Source of the DNA: Candidatus Cloacimonadota bacterium
GTDB taxonomy: Bacteria > Cloacimonadota > Cloacimonadia > JGIOTU-2
DNA: 34,649 nucleotides
Direction of reading: 5' to 3'
NCBI GenBank assembly: GCA_034722995.1
Contig: JAYEOL010000056.1
Coordinates: 1-34,649 of the forward strand
The notes below the pieces were generated by a model. That model worked only from the letters and a program-made list of their open reading frames with translations. It was not told where the DNA came from and did no database searches. Positions 10,801 to 18,564 of this stretch are shown one piece after another. Position 1 is the stretch's first letter. Every line of letters begins with the position of its first letter. A program made the translations under genes and the position numbers.

Positions 10801-13371
10801 AAAGATAGTAAATTAGAAAAAGAAATTCTTTGTAGATATTCCTTTCTAAAACTTAAAATTTCTTCGCCCATAGCTTTTATGAACTTCCTGCACAAAAATT
10901 ATCCTGAATACTTCAAAAATGATAAAATAACATCAATTAATTCATTTCTTAAAAACTATATATTTTATCTTGTTCAGACCGGAAAAGAAGAACACATTGA
11001 AAACATTCTCCAACAAATTGAAAATCAACAAGTGGATTATAACTTAGAAAAAGAATTTATACTACAGGCTTATGGTTGCGTTGAAAGGTCCAAAGGTAAT
11101 ATTATGGCTTCAATAAATTATTTTAAAAAAGCTGCAACAATTTCTAAAACTAATGAGAATGAATATGCTCTTATGATTAACAACTTTAATATATCCGATT
11201 CATATTATAGGAAAGGAGATATTAATAAAGCAAAAATCTATTGTGACCTGGCGGAATCTATTGCTTCTAAAAATAGTTTTGCTCGCTGGCAAAATAAGGC
11301 TAGAGTTTTACAATCCAAAATCCTTCTTAAAAATAAAAATATTCATTTGCGAACTATCCTAAATAATCTACTGTTAGCTGAAAAAATTGCTAAAGAAATG
11401 AAGGACTGGACATTAATATGTGAAAGCCAATTATTTATTATGTTAATTTATAGGGTCTTGCACTCATATAAATTTGAGAAAATCTATAAAAGAAAATATT
11501 TACACCAAATCACACTGCTAACAAGAGGGTTAGATAAAAAAGACCAACAATTATTTAAGGAGAATTTTAATTATTCTCTTGCAGAATCAAATAGAAAAAT
11601 AAGAGAATTGATTATCCCTCGTACTCATATCTCTGCTACAAGGCTTCAACATAAATTTCTTGATTTATTACACCTTACTAGTTTAGAACAAATAAAGTTT
11701 TATTTGGAAAAGTATATAAAGGAAATATTGGGTATCAAAAGATTCGCTATTCTGCTTTATGAGGAGAAAAAAACGGTTGGAGAATTCTGGTTAAACATTG
11801 GTTTTTCCAGAAAGTCTTTGGAAAGTGACCATCAACCATATCTTGAAAAATTAAGAGAGGAGATGAAGCAAGAATATTATAAAGTGGGAAAGATTCATTA
11901 TTGCTTAACTCCACTTATGATTAAAAATGAAATAGTAGGAATGATTATTTTATCTGATAATGGTGAGATGCCTTTTACAAAAACTGAAAAATTAACAATT
12001 AAACTCTCAAGTTTCTATCTTACAATTATATTGAAAAAAATTGAAGAGTATAATGAAATTTTAGAACAAAGCAAACAACTCGCAAACCTTCTTACTATTA
12101 GTAGAGATATCTTACAAATTATGGACTTAGAAGAGCTTGAGAACCAAATAACTTTAAGTGCTTTGCAATTTACTGGAGCGGAACGAGGCTTTTTTATTGC
12201 TCTTGATGAAAATAATAACTTTATGTTCAATGCAGCATTCCTTAAATCAGGTGAAAGAATTGAAAAAACTAATTTAGAAATAAATAAGGAGATATTAAAA
12301 GATGTGTATGATGCTGGAATGCCTTTTACATATACAACTGCTGGACAAAAAGCAAGTTACACTGACTTTGGTATTACAAAAAACTACGGTGTGCGTTCCG
12401 TACCACCGACTAAATCCTGTTCAATATATTGTGCACCTATAAAGGAGAATAAATCTATCTTTGGATTCTTATACTTAGATAATCTTGGCAGTAAACAAAT
12501 AACATTGAAATTTAATGAAAAATTATTAGAGATTTTCCTGTTAGCCATAGAGACTTCAATAAAAAATTCATTAGATTATAGAAAGTTATGCAAAGCAAAT
12601 GAAGAATTACTTAAAGTTGACCAGGAAAGAGCTGATTTTATAAACATCTCATCGCATGAATTCAATACACCAATTCAAATATTGAAAGGATATCTTGGTA
12701 TTCTTAAAGATGAAGATATCTCACCTAAAATAAAAGCAAATACCTTAAGAATTATGGAAAATAATATAAATAGATTGATTCACTCAATTAATAATACTTT
12801 ACAGATGAATGTGCTCGAAAAAAGTACCTCTAAATTAGAAAAAGAATCGCTTGATATAAAAGATATTTTGAAAATCGTTTATGATGAAATAAAAGTTTTA
12901 TCTGACAGACGAAAGCAGAAATTGACTTTGAAAATTGCAAAAGATATTAAACCTGTGTATGCTGAGAGAATATGTTTGATAAATGCAGTAAAAAATCTCG
13001 TCCTTAATGCTATTAAGTTTACTGATGATTATGGAGAGATAATCATAGGTGCAAGAACATCTAAATTCAAAAATGAAAAAATCAATAACAAAGATTCTCT
13101 TATAATCTATGTTCAGGATAATGGAATCGGAATTCCATTCTATGAATTAAAAAATATTTTCAAGGAATTTTATGAAGTTGCTGATATTAAAGCTCATCAC
13201 TCTGGATTGACAGAATTCAAATCCTCTGGATTGGGCTTAGGACTTCCTGTAACAAAATCAATAGTAGGACTATTTGGTGGCAAAATATGGGCTGAAAGTG
13301 TAAAAGGAGAAGGTTCAACTTTCTTTATTGCATTGCCTTTATCAAATGATGAAAATCAAGATGATGAATAA
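7846..13371 (+). CDS. Giant hybrid signalling protein: Ser/Thr kinase - ATPase-like - TPR - GAF - histidine kinase
   Basis: A single 1841-residue frame. Residues 8-265 are a Hanks-type kinase: glycine loop GEGNFG (15-20), Lys37, catalytic HKDLKLEN (126-133), DFG (149-151) and SPE (174-176), so it looks active, with HKD replacing HRD. Residues ~290-600 resemble the AAA_16-type ATPase of this architecture, but the P-loop reads GEKGIGKKES (318-327), with Lys where Ser/Thr normally follows GK. About 690-1250 is helical TPR-like repeats. Two GAF-like domains follow (about 1265-1405 and 1415-1575). The histidine kinase has H-box SSHEFNTP (His1604), N-box with Asn1721, G1 DNGIGIP (Asp1758) and G2 SSGLGLGLP. 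There is no transmembrane segment, receiver domain or neighbouring regulator. Such trifunctional proteins are known from cyanobacteria and Deltaproteobacteria. The signal sensed is unknown. Confidence 0.93.
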   Translation: MSLIALHYKIKEKVGEGNFGSVYKIEDIATKKAFAIKIFDKIPIEDIREKLNPEIMNDITKLSHPNLIKIYDYGVYQNNLYCISEYFEGENLQNFRLNDKNKQDFFQITTQICYALGYLHSHNIIHKDLKLENILFKRVNGELTIKVLDFGFNKIISQTETYTEGEAVAQQYLSPELLQGNPFSTKSDFYALGIILYYLGVGTFPFSLEEIKLMAEKNFPNIIPQFPSKINPAVDPKLEDLIFQLIEVNPDLRVNDAFEIIKYINKTQEKKFPISLEPSIAKQIESKSIKYNKKRIMLLKDYVDEASAGNGKIIFITGEKGIGKKESLRYLKWHLLSEDCYTFYYICNKYHRDPFFLLSKEIYLSQNEKDRQKFEDKASKKFSEFLFRSEKKSLKILENETDLIKDFTLVKDYIYSFSKIKPIIFFVIDIDMAEKDTMDFLEFLSKDIYYYPILIAVSTYNTSLVDRIENAEQINMPFLSKAETNEYLKYLLELDYPQNFLNQIYHLSNGNQTFIKNLLISLVENRIIINKSNEWNFDIDIKKVELPSNIKTLIQSKLKITPKKISTLLSKLATLQVPLSTGIIRYILNFDTSKALFFFLQQCENLEILVKDENYVKEGYYKFVYPAIRDILLNKTSLIEKKSISKKTVNYFKDKKVTKPSIMDGIIYHCDVIKDYDSIIDYQMAKTKYFFDKKDFLNSWDSCLSAVKNLEKINTKKLNTKIKECITFLMKISIILEKCEIAIKSYQFWQKSIAGNFKILWLYSKLLSKCNKYNQALKTLESAEKVALPDEINDILISKIEIYTSSADYSTEQSAELMQKISLDNLSPRQKIDFLTQKAKYQYTSTKYKEAIDNLKIAEKISQKASMPFQLGRICKLIGDNYNIQNILPKAIHYYEKATGISKSEGDIFNLGNIYSSWNMVDLKKGNLNKGIEKSKKALHNYETLQYLPGIGEVNLILARTNYKLGKFRESNKYFKNALKVAHGIKDSKLEKEILCRYSFLKLKISSPIAFMNFLHKNYPEYFKNDKITSINSFLKNYIFYLVQTGKEEHIENILQQIENQQVDYNLEKEFILQAYGCVERSKGNIMASINYFKKAATISKTNENEYALMINNFNISDSYYRKGDINKAKIYCDLAESIASKNSFARWQNKARVLQSKILLKNKNIHLRTILNNLLLAEKIAKEMKDWTLICESQLFIMLIYRVLHSYKFEKIYKRKYLHQITLLTRGLDKKDQQLFKENFNYSLAESNRKIRELIIPRTHISATRLQHKFLDLLHLTSLEQIKFYLEKYIKEILGIKRFAILLYEEKKTVGEFWLNIGFSRKSLESDHQPYLEKLREEMKQEYYKVGKIHYCLTPLMIKNEIVGMIILSDNGEMPFTKTEKLTIKLSSFYLTIILKKIEEYNEILEQSKQLANLLTISRDILQIMDLEELENQITLSALQFTGAERGFFIALDENNNFMFNAAFLKSGERIEKTNLEINKEILKDVYDAGMPFTYTTAGQKASYTDFGITKNYGVRSVPPTKSCSIYCAPIKENKSIFGFLYLDNLGSKQITLKFNEKLLEIFLLAIETSIKNSLDYRKLCKANEELLKVDQERADFINISSHEFNTPIQILKGYLGILKDEDISPKIKANTLRIMENNINRLIHSINNTLQMNVLEKSTSKLEKESLDIKDILKIVYDEIKVLSDRRKQKLTLKIAKDIKPVYAERICLINAVKNLVLNAIKFTDDYGEIIIGARTSKFKNEKINNKDSLIIYVQDNGIGIPFYELKNIFKEFYEVADIKAHHSGLTEFKSSGLGLGLPVTKSIVGLFGGKIWAESVKGEGSTFFIALPLSNDENQDDE

Positions 13372-13525
13372 ATGCTGAAAAGTAATCTCAATAGATTTAC
13401 TGACGCTAACTTAAGATGATAATTAGTAAGATGCGAGTGCTTTACGACTTATCATATTTTACAGAATGAGTCTGAAATAAAAGAAATTTGTCATTACTGT
13501 TTTCCTTCAGTTATGGATAAAAAAT

Positions 13526-13553
13526 TTGACACCATTAACAAACAAAATACAAA
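13526..13553 (+). promoter_or_regulatory. Candidate promoter for gcvPA-gcvPB
   Basis: TTGACA at 13526-13531, 16 bases, TACAAA at 13548-13553. It lies about 220 bp upstream of the gcvPA start, with the repeat element in the leader between. No glycine riboswitch motif was recognised in the leader. Confidence 0.35.
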
Positions 13554-13597
13554 TTCTCACAAAATCTATTCAGGAAAATAAATGAGCCATGAAATCA

Positions 13598-13659
13598 CCC
13601 TGTTAGATAACATCTCATTAGATAGCGAGTATCTACCGGGACAAGAGCATCTAACAGGG
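13598..13659. repeat. CCC(T/C)GTTAGAT inverted-repeat element, copy 2 (compact, compound)
   Basis: CCCTGTTAGATA at 13598-13609 faces TATC/ATCTAACAGGG ending at 13659, a perfect outer arm pair. Inside is a second pair, TTAGATA (about 13619-13625) and TATCTACCGGG (about 13630-13640), so the 62-bp element looks like two nested or tandem copies. The right-hand units are each followed by (G/A)CAAG, as is the copy at 18329-18340, suggesting the conserved word extends past the arm. Confidence 0.7.
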
Positions 13660-13743
13660 CAAGCACGAACTATCACGCATCTCCCGATGCATCAAGATAA
13701 ATAAAGAAAAAAGTTAGTGTTTGTTCGTGTTAGTTAGTGGCAA

Positions 13744-13761
13744 ATCCGCCAGCTGGCGGAT
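13744..13761. repeat. 18-bp perfect palindrome next to the gcvPA ribosome binding site
   Basis: ATCCGCCAGCTGGCGGAT is fully self-complementary and ends one base before the AGGAG (13762-13766) that serves gcvPA. A hairpin here could affect ribosome access; whether it does is unknown. Its GC-rich core is out of keeping with the surrounding sequence, which points to an inserted REP-like word. Confidence 0.8.
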
Positions 13762-13771
13762 AGGAGCACTA

Positions 13772-15148
13772 ATGCCATTCATTTCAAATACAGATGAACA
13801 AAGAAAACAGATGCTTCAAGAAATTGGAGTAGATAGTTTTGAAGAATTGCTGAACGGAATTCCAAAGGACTTATTTATAAAAGGAAAATTGAACTTATTA
13901 AATCCAATGTCCGAAATGGAGATAGCAAAACATATTACTAATCTTTCTGAGAAAAACATCAATACAAATCAGATGGTTTCTTTTTTGGGTGCTGGTATTT
14001 ATGACCATTTTGTGCCTGCTGCAGTAAATTATATTATCGGGCGTCCAGAGTTCTATTCTGCTTATACGCCTTATCAAGCAGAAGTAAGTCAAGGAACCCT
14101 TCAATTCATTTATGAATTTCAAACAATGATATGCGAACTAACAGGAATGGAATGTGCAAATGCCTCAATGTATGATGGAGCAACCGCGGCTGCAGAGGCA
14201 ATTTTGATGGCAATTCGTCATACACGCTGTAAAAAAATTCTCATTTCCAGTCTTATTCACCCCTCTTATAAAGAAGTAATCAAAACTTATACATCATCGT
14301 TAGAAGTAGAATTGGTCTACATTCAACAGAAAGATGGAAAAATCAATATTCAAGAATTAAAAAGCCAGATGGACGACTCTATTTCTGCTGTGTTTATCCA
14401 AACCCCAAATTTTCTGGGCTGTATTGAAGATATGAAATCTATTGAGACAATTGTCCATTCTTATAAGAATTGTTTACTAATAGCATCAGTTGACCCTATT
14501 TCACTTATGTTATTCCATGCTCCATCAGAATACAACGCAGATATTGTTATTGGTGAAGGACAGGTTTTAGGAAATATGCAGAATTTTGGTGGACCACTTT
14601 TCGGATTTTTCGCAGCAAAAAAGAATTTAATCAGAAAAATGCCTGGTAGAATTGTTGGTGCAACTCATGACAAAGATGATAGAAGGGGATATGTTCTCAC
14701 ATTACAGGCTCGTGAACAGCATATTCGTAGAAATAAGGCTACCTCTAATATCTGCACAAACGAATCTCTCTGTGCTTTAGCGGCAACTGTATATATGGTT
14801 TTGATGGGTAAAAAAGGCTTACGAGAGGTTGCCACACAATCAACTATTAAAGCTCATTATCTTTTTGAAGAAATATGTAAATTAGATGGATTCTCGCCAG
14901 CATATAGTTCTGCATTCTTCAAAGAATTTGCTGTAAAAACTGAAGAAGAGCCAAAGAACATAATTGAAGAAATGAAAAAGAAGGGTTTCTTTGCTGGCGT
15001 TGATATAACCCCTTTCGGATATGAAAATCAAATTCTAATGGCTGTTACCGAGAAACGAACAAAAGAAGAGATGGATAATTTGATAAAAGCACTTACCACT
15101 GAGGTTCATCCCTGCCCGCCAAGGCTTGGCAGGCGGGCTTCGCAGTAG
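13772..15148 (+). CDS. gcvPA: Glycine dehydrogenase (aminomethyl-transferring) subunit 1
   Basis: Subunit 1 of the split P protein of the glycine cleavage system; with GcvPB it decarboxylates glycine and loads the aminomethyl group onto lipoyl-GcvH. Motifs typical of GcvPA: GRPEFYSAYTPYQAEVSQGTLQ, ECANASMYDGATAAAEA, and MPGRIVGATHD. The start is taken at ATG 13772, five bases after AGGAG; an in-frame TTG at 13721 would add 17 residues encoded by a palindrome and is not favoured. That gives 458 residues. The last ~17 (TTEVHPCPPRLGRRASQ) look unlike family C-termini and are encoded by a GC-rich hairpin, so the natural stop was probably replaced by an inserted element. gcvPB follows after 173 bp; gcvT and gcvH are not in the window. 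Confidence 0.93.
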   Translation: MPFISNTDEQRKQMLQEIGVDSFEELLNGIPKDLFIKGKLNLLNPMSEMEIAKHITNLSEKNINTNQMVSFLGAGIYDHFVPAAVNYIIGRPEFYSAYTPYQAEVSQGTLQFIYEFQTMICELTGMECANASMYDGATAAAEAILMAIRHTRCKKILISSLIHPSYKEVIKTYTSSLEVELVYIQQKDGKINIQELKSQMDDSISAVFIQTPNFLGCIEDMKSIETIVHSYKNCLLIASVDPISLMLFHAPSEYNADIVIGEGQVLGNMQNFGGPLFGFFAAKKNLIRKMPGRIVGATHDKDDRRGYVLTLQAREQHIRRNKATSNICTNESLCALAATVYMVLMGKKGLREVATQSTIKAHYLFEEICKLDGFSPAYSSAFFKEFAVKTEEEPKNIIEEMKKKGFFAGVDITPFGYENQILMAVTEKRTKEEMDNLIKALTTEVHPCPPRLGRRASQ

Positions 15149-15163
15149 CAGTCCTACTGCTAC
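15112..15163. repeat. Two adjoining hairpins forming the end of gcvPA and its stop codon
   Basis: GCCCGCC (15114-15120) pairs with GGCGGGC (15132-15138), and GTAGCAG (15145-15151) pairs with CTGCTAC (15157-15163), both perfect. The gcvPA stop TAG (15146-15148) lies inside the second hairpin. This is a REP-like insertion that supplies codons and the stop; it may also act as a processing or attenuation hairpin between gcvPA and gcvPB, though no T-run follows. Confidence 0.75.
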
Positions 15164-15321
15164 GGAGAATGGACACGGAGTACACAGAGATAAATTTTGT
15201 ATTATGAAAAAAGATTAAAAGATGGAAAAATGAAAATACTATGCTCATATGAAAAATGAAAATTATAATAAAAACTTTGTGGTCTTTGAGCTCTTTGTGT
15301 TAAAATTTCTTAAGGAGAAAG

Positions 15322-16770
15322 ATGGAAACGAAAACAATTTTTGAAAAAAGTGTAAAAGGAAGGAGAGGATGTTCCCTTCCTGAATGCAAGATTGAGAAAA
15401 AGATTGAAGGTATTTTTTCTGAAGATATCTTACGAAAAGAAGCTCCCAATTTGCCAGAAGTGAGTGAATTAGATGTAATGCGGCATTACATAGAGATTTC
15501 TGCCAAGAACCATTTTATTGAAAAAGGTTTTTATCCACTCGGCTCCTGCACAATGAAATACAATCCCAAAATAAATGATATTGTAAATACTTTGCCTGGA
15601 CTTACAAATCTGCATCCATACCAGCCAGAAGATACAATTCAAGGCGCTTTGCAGATTATGTACGAATTGCAAAATATGTTGGCAGAAATATCAGGAATGG
15701 CTGAGGTCTCTTTGCAACCAGTGGCTGGAGCACATGGTGAATTCACTGGGGTCAATATCATCTATAATTATCACAAGAGCAAAGGGAATAAAAAAACAAA
15801 AATTATAATGCCAGATTCCGCTCATGGCACAAATCCTGCTACATCTGCTTCACATGGCTATAAAGTTGTGGAATTAAAATCCGGTTCAGATGGAAAAGTT
15901 GATATAAATGCTTTGAAACAAGTAATTGATAAAGATGTTGCTGGTTTTATGTTGACTAACCCAAATACCTTAGGTATCTTTGAAACCGATGTAAAAAAGA
16001 TTGCAGAAATTGTTCATTCTGTAGATGGATTAATGTATATGGATGGCGCTAATCTCAATGCAATGCTCGGGTATATTCGTCCTGGAGATATTGGCTTTGA
16101 TATAGTGCATTTTAATCTGCATAAAACCTTTTCTACTCCACATGGTGGCGGAGGACCAGGAGGGGGAGGAATAGGTGTTGTTGAAAAATTAGTTGCTTTC
16201 CTCCCTTATCCAATTATTAAAAAGGATGGTGATAAATACTTTTTTAACTACAAATTGAAAAACTCAATCGGCAAAGTGCACTCATTTTATGGAAACTTTT
16301 TGGTGATGGCTCGTGCTTATATCTATCTAAAAATGCTTGGTGAAAAGGGATTGAGAAGAGTTGCTGAAAATGCTGTTATCAACGCTAATTATTTGATGAA
16401 AAAGTTAAAAAACCATTTCCCGGTCCCCTACCAAAACGATGTTATGCATGAATTCGTGGCTTCTGGTGAAAGGTTCAAAAAATATGGTGTCAAAACGGTG
16501 AATATTGCAAAAAGGCTTTTAGATTATGGCTTTCATGCTCCAACAATTTATTTTCCTTTGATTGTTCACGAAGCTTTGATGATTGAACCGACAGAAACAG
16601 AAAGCAAGGAAACGCTGGACAATTTTATCAAAGCAATGATAAGAATTGCGCAAGAGGCGGAAAGTAATCCTGAATTAGTTAAAAACGCTCCTTTTAATAC
16701 GCCAGTTGGCAAATTAGATGAGACTGTTGCTGTGAAAAATTTAGATATTAAATTTAGTTTTGATGATTGA
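15322..16770 (+). CDS. gcvPB: Glycine dehydrogenase (aminomethyl-transferring) subunit 2
   Basis: The PLP-carrying half of the two-subunit P protein, 482 residues, close to the family norm. Visible motifs: FYPLGSCTMKYNPK (70-83), the QPVAGAHGEFTG segment (132-143), DSAHGTNPA (165-173), DGANLNA (241-247), and the PLP lysine in NLHKTFSTPHGGGGPG (Lys268). A strong ribosome binding site (AAGGAG) precedes ATG 15322. The 173-bp gap to gcvPA contains the gcvPA hairpins and words of the 'CACGGAGTACACAGAGA' and 'TTTGTGGTCTTTGAG' kind, so the two genes probably form one transcription unit that has been invaded by repeats. Confidence 0.96.
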   Translation: METKTIFEKSVKGRRGCSLPECKIEKKIEGIFSEDILRKEAPNLPEVSELDVMRHYIEISAKNHFIEKGFYPLGSCTMKYNPKINDIVNTLPGLTNLHPYQPEDTIQGALQIMYELQNMLAEISGMAEVSLQPVAGAHGEFTGVNIIYNYHKSKGNKKTKIIMPDSAHGTNPATSASHGYKVVELKSGSDGKVDINALKQVIDKDVAGFMLTNPNTLGIFETDVKKIAEIVHSVDGLMYMDGANLNAMLGYIRPGDIGFDIVHFNLHKTFSTPHGGGGPGGGGIGVVEKLVAFLPYPIIKKDGDKYFFNYKLKNSIGKVHSFYGNFLVMARAYIYLKMLGEKGLRRVAENAVINANYLMKKLKNHFPVPYQNDVMHEFVASGERFKKYGVKTVNIAKRLLDYGFHAPTIYFPLIVHEALMIEPTETESKETLDNFIKAMIRIAQEAESNPELVKNAPFNTPVGKLDETVAVKNLDIKFSFDD

Positions 16771-16860
16771 CCTATTAAAATCGCTAATCAATGCAAATTT
16801 TTGCAAATATACAAATGTTTTAATTTATTCGTGTCCATTCGCGGTCAATTCTTATAATTT

Positions 16861-17046
16861 ATGAAATATAAAATTATTCCTGAAAAATGCGATCTATGTG
16901 GCGGTTGCGTGTCTGTCTGCTCTGCCGATGCAATCAGGATAACTGAATTTTCAGCCATGATTCTGAAAGATTTGTGTAGTGGTTGCAGAAAATGCTTTAT
17001 TGTGTGTCCAGTTTCGGCTATTGAAGAGGCATCAGATGAAGATTAA
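16861..17046 (+). CDS. Small 2[4Fe-4S] ferredoxin
   Basis: A 61-residue ferredoxin with two CxxCxxCxxxC motifs: CDLCGGCVSVC near residue 10 and CSGCRKCFIVCP near residue 39, spaced as in clostridial-type bacterial ferredoxins. It overlaps the next gene by 11 bp and is thus almost certainly co-translated with it, suggesting it is that flavoprotein's electron donor. The 90-bp gap before it contains a word 'TTCGTGTCCATTCGCGGTCA' (about 16828-16847) typical of dispersed intergenic repeats. No clear ribosome binding site precedes ATG 16861. Confidence 0.88.
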   Translation: MKYKIIPEKCDLCGGCVSVCSADAIRITEFSAMILKDLCSGCRKCFIVCPVSAIEEASDED

Positions 17047-18220
17047 AGATTTTTACGACATAGTAGTAGTTGGAAGTGGACCGGCAGGTGGAATGACAGC
17101 TTTAACTGCAGCCCGGAATGGTGCTTCAGTACTGATTCTTGAGCGAGATAGGGAAGTTGGAATTCCGGTTCGCTGTGCTGAAGGCATCTCCATTAGAAGT
17201 TTAACGAAATTTTTTGACCTTGAGGAAAGATGGATTTCAAATCATCTTGAAGGCGCCAAATTATATGCACCCAATGGAGAATTCTGCTCAATGCTTGCCT
17301 CTGCAATTGGCGGAGGGGTGATTCTGGAAAGAAGGCTCTTTGATGCGCATATCTGTAAATTAGCTACTGAAAATGGTGCAGAAATTACTATAAAAGCTAA
17401 TGCCTTTGATCTGTTGAAAAAAAACGGAAAAATTTGTGGAATAAAATTCAAACATTTCAACAAAGAAAAAATGGTGAAGACAAATCTTGTTATTGGCGCT
17501 GATGGTTCAGAGTCACGAATAGGTCGCCTTGCCGGGATAAAAACCGCTCTGCAACTTTCTGATATTGAATCATCTGTACAATATCTTATGACAGACATTA
17601 AAATAGACTATAGGTATTCTCATTTCTTTTTTGGGAATAAGATTGCCCCGGGTGGGTATGCCTGGGTTTTTCCAAAAGGGGAAGATACTGCTAATGTTGG
17701 AATTGGCGTTCAGCCTGATAAATGCAATGGAAAAAGTGCAAAAGAACTCTTGGATAGATTTATTGGAGAGAAATTTCCTGATTGTCAAATGATTTCTTTT
17801 ATTGCTGGCTGTGTGCCTACAGCAGTAACCTTGAAAAAGATAACTGCTGATAATCTTATGCTTGTTGGTGACGCTGCACGACAGGTCAATCCTGTTACAG
17901 GTGGAGGACTTAGCAATGTGCTTTTAGCCGGAAAAATCGCTGGTGAAGTTGCAGCAGAAGCTGTGAAGAAAAACGAGTTCTCAGATAAATTCTTGAAAAA
18001 ATATCATAAAATCTGGATGAAAGAAAAGGGCAATCAACAAAAGCTTTTTTATAAGCTAAAAGAAGTTTTTTTTGATTTCTCTGATGATAAATTAAATGAG
18101 ATATGTAATTTACTCAATGAAATTCCAAAGGAAAAGTTAACTCTTCTCCAACTTTTTAAAACTGCAATTAGAGGTTATCCAGCTCTTGTAAGGGAACTCA
18201 TTAAAGCTTATATAATATAA
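17036..18220 (+). CDS. Geranylgeranyl reductase family FAD-dependent oxidoreductase
   Basis: A 394-residue flavoprotein of the GGR/ChlP/archaeal digeranylgeranylglycerophospholipid reductase family. N-terminal Rossmann FAD motif VVVGSGPAGGMTA is followed by the family's PVRCAEGIS (cysteine in the PxxCxG-type motif), GADGSESRIGRLAG, GGYAWVFPKG and the second FAD contact VGDAARQVNPVTGGGLSN. Start is ATG 17036, six bases after AGAGG and overlapping the ferredoxin stop by 11 bp; a longer frame from 16979 would lie in the ferredoxin gene. It should saturate isoprenoid double bonds using reduced ferredoxin; the substrate (quinone side chain, polyprenol or lipid) is not determined. A polyprenol-kinase-like gene and a DPM1-like transferase lie a few kb downstream. 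Confidence 0.87.
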   Translation: MKIKDFYDIVVVGSGPAGGMTALTAARNGASVLILERDREVGIPVRCAEGISIRSLTKFFDLEERWISNHLEGAKLYAPNGEFCSMLASAIGGGVILERRLFDAHICKLATENGAEITIKANAFDLLKKNGKICGIKFKHFNKEKMVKTNLVIGADGSESRIGRLAGIKTALQLSDIESSVQYLMTDIKIDYRYSHFFFGNKIAPGGYAWVFPKGEDTANVGIGVQPDKCNGKSAKELLDRFIGEKFPDCQMISFIAGCVPTAVTLKKITADNLMLVGDAARQVNPVTGGGLSNVLLAGKIAGEVAAEAVKKNEFSDKFLKKYHKIWMKEKGNQQKLFYKLKEVFFDFSDDKLNEICNLLNEIPKEKLTLLQLFKTAIRGYPALVRELIKAYII

Positions 18221-18221
18221 C

Positions 18222-18293
18222 TCAAGTTTCGCAAGAGATATTATAAAAAGTTAAATATGATTTATTCGGTAATTCCCATCTTTTGAAACTTGA
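18222..18293. repeat. 72-bp MITE-like repeat, copy A
   Basis: Begins TCAAGTTTCGCAAGA two bases after the flavoprotein stop and ends TCTTTTGAAACTTGA, so the unit has its own imperfect terminal inverted repeats. Copy B (19014-19085) is also 72 bp, in the same orientation and about four-fifths identical by eye, with the shared core TATGATTTATTC. The two copies bracket the broken S23 gene. Confidence 0.75.
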
Positions 18294-18308
18294 ATAACTA
18301 ATTATTCA

Positions 18309-18340
18309 CCCCGTTGGATAGAAAAACTTATCCAACGGGG
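18309..18340. repeat. Perfect hairpin of the CCCCGTTRGATA family, copy 3
   Basis: CCCCGTTGGATA (18309-18320), 8-base loop, TATCCAACGGGG (18329-18340): a flawless 12-bp stem. It is the shortest form of the element seen at 5005, 13598 and 18565, with both arms carrying the same T-to-G variant, which implies the arms are maintained as a pair. It is followed by CAAG like other right arms. Confidence 0.85.
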
Positions 18341-18405
18341 CAAGAATATCTAATTTCTAATGAAATTTCAAATGACAAATGTCAAATAAAAAGAAATTCG
18401 ATTTA

Positions 18406-18435
18406 TCTGCCAGAGGTAGGTTCATCTTTGGCGGA
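18406..18435. repeat. 30-bp hairpin word inserted in frame in the S23 gene
   Basis: TCTGCCAGA (18406-18414) and TTTGGCGGA (18427-18435) are inverted repeats matching at 7 of 9 positions. Removing ten codons here restores the normal family sequence DLS-ERTAKFGE, so this is an in-frame insertion. Confidence 0.65.
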
Positions 18436-18564
18436 GAGGAGAGAACTGCAAAATTCGGTGAGGATATTATCGAATTTGCTAAAAAAATCCCCCAAAATCC
18501 GATAACTCTACCTCTAATTACTCAATTAGTTAAAGCGGGTACAAGTGTTGGTTCCAATTACCTG

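Larger units (their letters stand above)
13372..13771. other. 400-bp intergenic region upstream of gcvPA: promoter candidate plus repeats
   Basis: After the kinase stop there is no recognisable gene. The region carries a candidate promoter (13526-13553), an inverted-repeat element of the CCCTGTTAGAT family (13598-13659), a 'GTTCGTGTTAGTTAG'-type intergenic word just before gcvPA (about 13721-13738), and an 18-bp perfect palindrome abutting the gcvPA ribosome binding site. Confidence 0.6.

Noticed and set aside
13721-13771. Upstream TTG start for gcvPA
   Set aside because: The 17 extra residues come from a palindrome and repeat word, and AGGAG is correctly spaced for ATG 13772.
16979-17035. 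Upstream start for the geranylgeranyl-reductase-family gene
   Set aside because: It would begin deep inside the ferredoxin gene; ATG 17036 has its own AGAGG and leads directly into the FAD motif.
18314-18505. 63-codon plus-strand frame across the hairpin
   Set aside because: It begins inside the repeat hairpin and runs out of frame over the S23 remnant.
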